From contig DASTKH010000041.1 in the NCBI GenBank assembly GCA_035716025.1, positions 186,001 to 250,000 on the forward strand: DNA of 64,000 bases, read 5' to 3'. Both the position numbers and the translations under genes were made by a program. The first letter of the stretch is position 1. Each line of letters opens with the position of its first letter. The notes under the pieces are model-generated. The model had not been told where the DNA came from. It worked only from the letters and a program-made list of their open reading frames with translations, and did not search any database. The DNA comes from JADGHE01 sp035716025 (GTDB lineage: Bacteria > Pseudomonadota > Alphaproteobacteria > Rhizobiales > Xanthobacteraceae). Positions 61,477-64,000 of the stretch are shown here, in pieces.

Positions 61477-61838
61477 GCCCCCTCCCTGCGGCGCAACTTT
61501 GCCAAAACGTCCTTGAAGTAGAGCAGGTTGGCCATCAGCGGATGGAGGTCGCCTTCCATCCTGAGCAGTTTCTTGCGTTGCAGCGCGAAAATGTCGGTGA
61601 AACCGGGCGGGGGCCGTGCGGCAAGGAACTTCTCCCAGGCCTCGCGCGGGGCCCGCAGCGCGAACGTAAAGTCCGCCATCAGCAACGGCCCGCGGCCCAC
61701 CTCCGTCACCGCGCCGCGGTCGATCCGCACCAGCGTTTCTTCTTCCCCGCATCCGAGCAGCATGGTGGCGCTGACATAGCGCCCGCGCCGCACCAGCGCG
61801 TCGTCGGCATTCACCCGTTCCGCCAGTCGCTCGAACAA
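61473..61838 (-). CDS. Conserved-looking small protein coupled to the hydrolase
   Basis: 121 aa from TTG at 61838, six bases after GGGAGG; the GTG at 61847 is too close to that site. Sequence: FERLAERVNADDALVRRGRYVSATMLLGCGEE, IDRGAVTEVGRGPLL, DFTFALRAPREAWEKFLAARPPPGFTDIFAL and LHPLMANLLYFKDVLAKLRR. The layout is reminiscent of small SCP2/lipid-binding-like domains (a substrate-binding barrel with a C-terminal helix), but I cannot assign a family firmly. The stop overlaps the hydrolase ATG, pointing to a joint function. Confidence 0.7.
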   Translation of the reverse strand: MFERLAERVNADDALVRRGRYVSATMLLGCGEEETLVRIDRGAVTEVGRGPLLMADFTFALRAPREAWEKFLAARPPPGFTDIFALQRKKLLRMEGDLHPLMANLLYFKDVLAKLRRREGA

Positions 61839-62009
61839 GGCCACCCTCCCGTGCCGGAGGCTATTGAGTCCATCTGCGGCTTCCCCGGTCAAGCCGATGC
61901 AGCAGGGGTACGATTGAGGTTGCTGGACGCCGCCGGGGTCTGCTAGCCGTGGGCGCGACCGATGCGCCGCCGAAAAGGCCGCAGTGCGCGAGGGGGGAAG
62001 AGGATCTCG

Positions 62010-63041
62010 ATGCGCAGCGTGCTGCGGACCCTGTTCTGTTTCTTCGATCAAAGGATCGGGTGGAACCGGGTCGGGTTCTTTGTCAGCATTTCGATCATCG
62101 CAGTCGCCGCGAGCGTCCTGTTCGGAATGCTGCGCGAGATCGACTTCGCAGAGGTCGTCGACGCGCTGTATGCGATCGATCCCACCCATGTGCTTTTCGC
62201 CGGCTTGTTTGTCGCGGCCGGATATTTCACGCTCACCTTCTACGACCTGTTCGCGCTGCGTACGATCGGCCGAGCCGACGTGCCGTACAGGATCGCGGCC
62301 CTCGCCGGGTTCACGAGTTATTCGATCGGCCACAATGTCGGCGCGAGCGTCTTTACCGGCGGCGCCGTGCGCTACCGCATCTATTCGGCGTGGGGTTTGA
62401 GCGCGATAGAGGTTGCGAAACTGTGCTTCGTCGCCGGCCTCACCTTCTGGCTGGGAAATGCCACGGTCCTGGGGCTCGGCTTGAGCCTCGTGCCCCAGGC
62501 GGCGAGCGCGATCGACCGGCTGCCGCCCTGGGCGAACCGGATCGTGGCGCTGCTCACGCTCGGCGCGCTCGTGGGTTATGTGGTCTGGGTGTGGCGCAGG
62601 CCGCGAATCGTCGGGCGGAACGGATGGCAGGTCACGCTGCCGCCCGGCCCCTTGACCTTGCTTCAGATCGGCATCGGTATCGTCGATCTGGCGTGCTGTG
62701 CGCTCGCGATGTGGATGCTCCTTCCCGCAGAGCCGCATATCGGCTTCATCACGCTCGCGATTATTTTCGTCTCCGCGACGCTGCTCGGATTCGCGAGCCA
62801 CGCTCCGGGCGGGCTCGGCGTCTTTGACGCGGCCATGCTGGTCGGCCTGTGGCAATTCGACCGGGAGCAATTGATCGCAGGGCTGCTGCTGTTCCGCTTG
62901 CTCTATTACGTTCTTCCCTTCACGCTGTCGCTTGCCGTCCTCGGGCTGCGCGAACTGACAATCAACCTCGCGCGTCGGCCGCGAGACGGCGCGGAACACC
63001 CGAAGGTGCGAGGCAGGCCTTCCGATGACGGTCGAGCGTGA
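62010..63041 (+). CDS. Lysylphosphatidylglycerol synthase/flippase-like membrane protein (UPF0104)
   Basis: 343 aa from ATG at 62010, after an AG-rich ribosome site. Eight or so membrane helices, with GHNVGASVFTGGAVRYRIYSAWGLSAIEVAKL (about residues 110-142) and TLLGFASHAPGGLGVFDAAML (about 265-285), the signatures of the LPG-synthase TM/DUF2157-like family. It has only the membrane part and no aminoacyltransferase domain, so lipid translocation or an unknown membrane role is more likely than lipid lysylation. Its 3' end overlaps the histidine kinase gene by 17 bp. Confidence 0.85.
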   Translation: MRSVLRTLFCFFDQRIGWNRVGFFVSISIIAVAASVLFGMLREIDFAEVVDALYAIDPTHVLFAGLFVAAGYFTLTFYDLFALRTIGRADVPYRIAALAGFTSYSIGHNVGASVFTGGAVRYRIYSAWGLSAIEVAKLCFVAGLTFWLGNATVLGLGLSLVPQAASAIDRLPPWANRIVALLTLGALVGYVVWVWRRPRIVGRNGWQVTLPPGPLTLLQIGIGIVDLACCALAMWMLLPAEPHIGFITLAIIFVSATLLGFASHAPGGLGVFDAAMLVGLWQFDREQLIAGLLLFRLLYYVLPFTLSLAVLGLRELTINLARRPRDGAEHPKVRGRPSDDGRA

Positions 63042-64000
63042 GCGCGAGCCGCGACCGTCTCTTTCGCCGCAGGCGCGCGGCGCCGCAGCGGCCGCGGCTG
63101 CGGCCGCGGTCGCCCTGACTTTGCTTTGGGCGATGGGCCAGGTTACACTTTTGGGAGCGGGCCTTGCCTTTCTGTTCATCGCAGCCGCTGCGCTCTGGGG
63201 CGTGCGCACGGGGGCGGGCGTGCCGGCCGCGCGGCTCGCGGCCGCAGACGAGGCGCAGCGGCAAGACAGCAGCCGTCGTCTCGTTGCCGGCATCGTCGCT
63301 GCGCTACCGGATCCCGCCGTCGCCCTTGACCGCGACGGGAGAGTGATCGCCTTCAACGAGGCCGCCCGTGCGGTCGCCCCGGCGCTGCGAACCGGCGAGC
63401 ATGCGCTGCTCGCCCTGCGCAGTCCCCCGGTGGTGGATGCTGTGCGGCGCTCTCTCGCGAGCGGGGAGCCGCAGCAAGCGGAATTTTCGGAGCGGGTGCC
63501 GATCGACCGTTGGTACGAAGCCCATGTGATCCCGGCCACGCCGACGGCTGAACTCGATCGGGGTCTCTACCTTCTCGTCCTGCACGATCTCACGCCTATG
63601 CGCCGCATCGAGGAGATGCGGGCCGACTTCGTCGCCAATGCGAGCCACGAATTGCGCACGCCGCTTGCGGCGTTGTCAGGCTTCATCGATACGCTGCAGG
63701 GTTCCGCACGTGACGATCCGGACGCGCGCGAGCGCTTCCTCGCCATCATGCGCGAGCAGGCCCGGCGCATGGCGCGCCTGATCGACGACCTCCTGTCGCT
63801 GTCGCGCATCGAGCTTGCCGAGCACATCCGGCCCGACACGCCGATCGAGCTGACCGGCGTGTTGCGGCAGGTGGTGGACGGCCTGCAGCCGCTCGCGCGC
63901 GAGCGCGGCGTCGACGTCAAGGTCGCGGCCGAGGCGCCGCTCATCGTGCCGGGCGACCGCGACGAGCTCATCAGGGTTTTCGAAAATCTCGTGGAAAACG
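63025..64000 (+). CDS. phoR: PhoR-type sensor histidine kinase, C-terminus cut off by the window
   Basis: 325 codons present from ATG at 63025. Two hydrophobic segments about residues 20-62, a PAS-like domain about 85-185 (IVAALPDPAVALDRDGRVIAFNEAA, YLLVLHDLTPMRR), then the HisKA H-box FVANASHELRTPLAALSGFIDTL with the phospho-accepting His near residue 209. The ATPase domain has begun (N-box VFENLVEN) at the window end; the G-boxes are missing. The architecture matches PhoR, the phosphate-starvation kinase, which would be expected to have phoB and pst genes downstream. Overlaps the membrane-protein gene by 17 bp. Confidence 0.88.
   Translation, partial: MTVEREREPRPSLSPQARGAAAAAAAAAVALTLLWAMGQVTLLGAGLAFLFIAAAALWGVRTGAGVPAARLAAADEAQRQDSSRRLVAGIVAALPDPAVALDRDGRVIAFNEAARAVAPALRTGEHALLALRSPPVVDAVRRSLASGEPQQAEFSERVPIDRWYEAHVIPATPTAELDRGLYLLVLHDLTPMRRIEEMRADFVANASHELRTPLAALSGFIDTLQGSARDDPDARERFLAIMREQARRMARLIDDLLSLSRIELAEHIRPDTPIELTGVLRQVVDGLQPLARERGVDVKVAAEAPLIVPGDRDELIRVFENLVEN

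Noticed and set aside
61473..63539. A 688-codon minus-strand frame extending from the small gene at 61473 back through the flippase-like and phoR genes
   Set aside because: Only the last 121 codons are protein-like and have a ribosome site; the rest is antisense to two well-supported genes.
1..64000. tRNA, rRNA, CRISPR arrays, IS elements or prophage genes
   Set aside because: No cloverleaf sequence, spaced direct repeats, transposase, integrase or phage structural motifs were seen by eye; a covariance-model scan would be decisive for tRNAs and riboswitches.

Overview
The window is chromosomal DNA from a GC-rich alphaproteobacterium. The gene content (glyQ/glyS, ETF-ubiquinone oxidoreductase, TPR-ispE, polyprenyl synthase, DUF2007-trmN6-S49 peptidase, map-radC, a PhoR-type kinase) and the abundance of solute-binding proteins point to the Hyphomicrobiales (Rhizobiales). 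Genus cannot be fixed from the sequence alone. Coding is dense on both strands and no gene-free stretch exceeds 300 bases. I see no rRNA, tRNA, CRISPR array, IS element or prophage.

1-23.7 kb is mostly housekeeping: the end of a cyanide-insensitive-type cytochrome bd subunit I, a tyrosinase-family protein, a cupin, a family-4-like uracil-DNA glycosylase, ETF-QO, a TPR lipoprotein with ispE, polyprenyl synthase, a glycosyltransferase-DUF2007-methyltransferase-S49 peptidase run, and glyQ-glyS. A free-standing copy of the GlyS C-terminal domain follows glyS. Then come a DUF486 protein, a zinc metallopeptidase translationally coupled to an ATP-grasp ligase, an aminotransferase and a CorC/HlyC-type protein.

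23.8-46 kb is catabolic and rich in transport. An IclR regulator sits opposite a solute-binding protein gene, and two near-identical palindromes (TGTCTCAT...ATGAGAC) flank the space between them. The IclR side continues with an LLM flavin oxidoreductase, an enol-lactonase-like hydrolase and a frameshifted Bug-type binding protein. Next are an IlvD/Edd sugar-acid dehydratase, a second Bug protein, two cupins, a signal-less binding protein, and a TRAP transporter with two paralogous DctP proteins but one DctQM membrane pair. A PEP-mutase/isocitrate-lyase-fold enzyme, two GNATs, an SDR dehydrogenase, a nitronate monooxygenase and a DenD-like dehydrogenase follow, then map and radC.

46-64 kb: NIPSNAP protein, SDR, EamA exporter, a complete five-gene carbohydrate-type ABC operon on the minus strand with two paralogous Tat-exported binding proteins, a divergent 2-hydroxyacid dehydrogenase, a tandem-domain Inh-type protease inhibitor, an NMT1-type binding protein, two tandem NhaD-like antiporters, a coupled small-protein/hydrolase pair, a flippase-like membrane protein, and a PhoR-type histidine kinase that runs off the end.

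The most unusual items are the tyrosinase homologue that keeps its CuB ligands but has lost all three CuA histidines, the stand-alone GlyS C-terminal domain, the peptidase/ATP-grasp pair, and the operator pair around the IclR gene.
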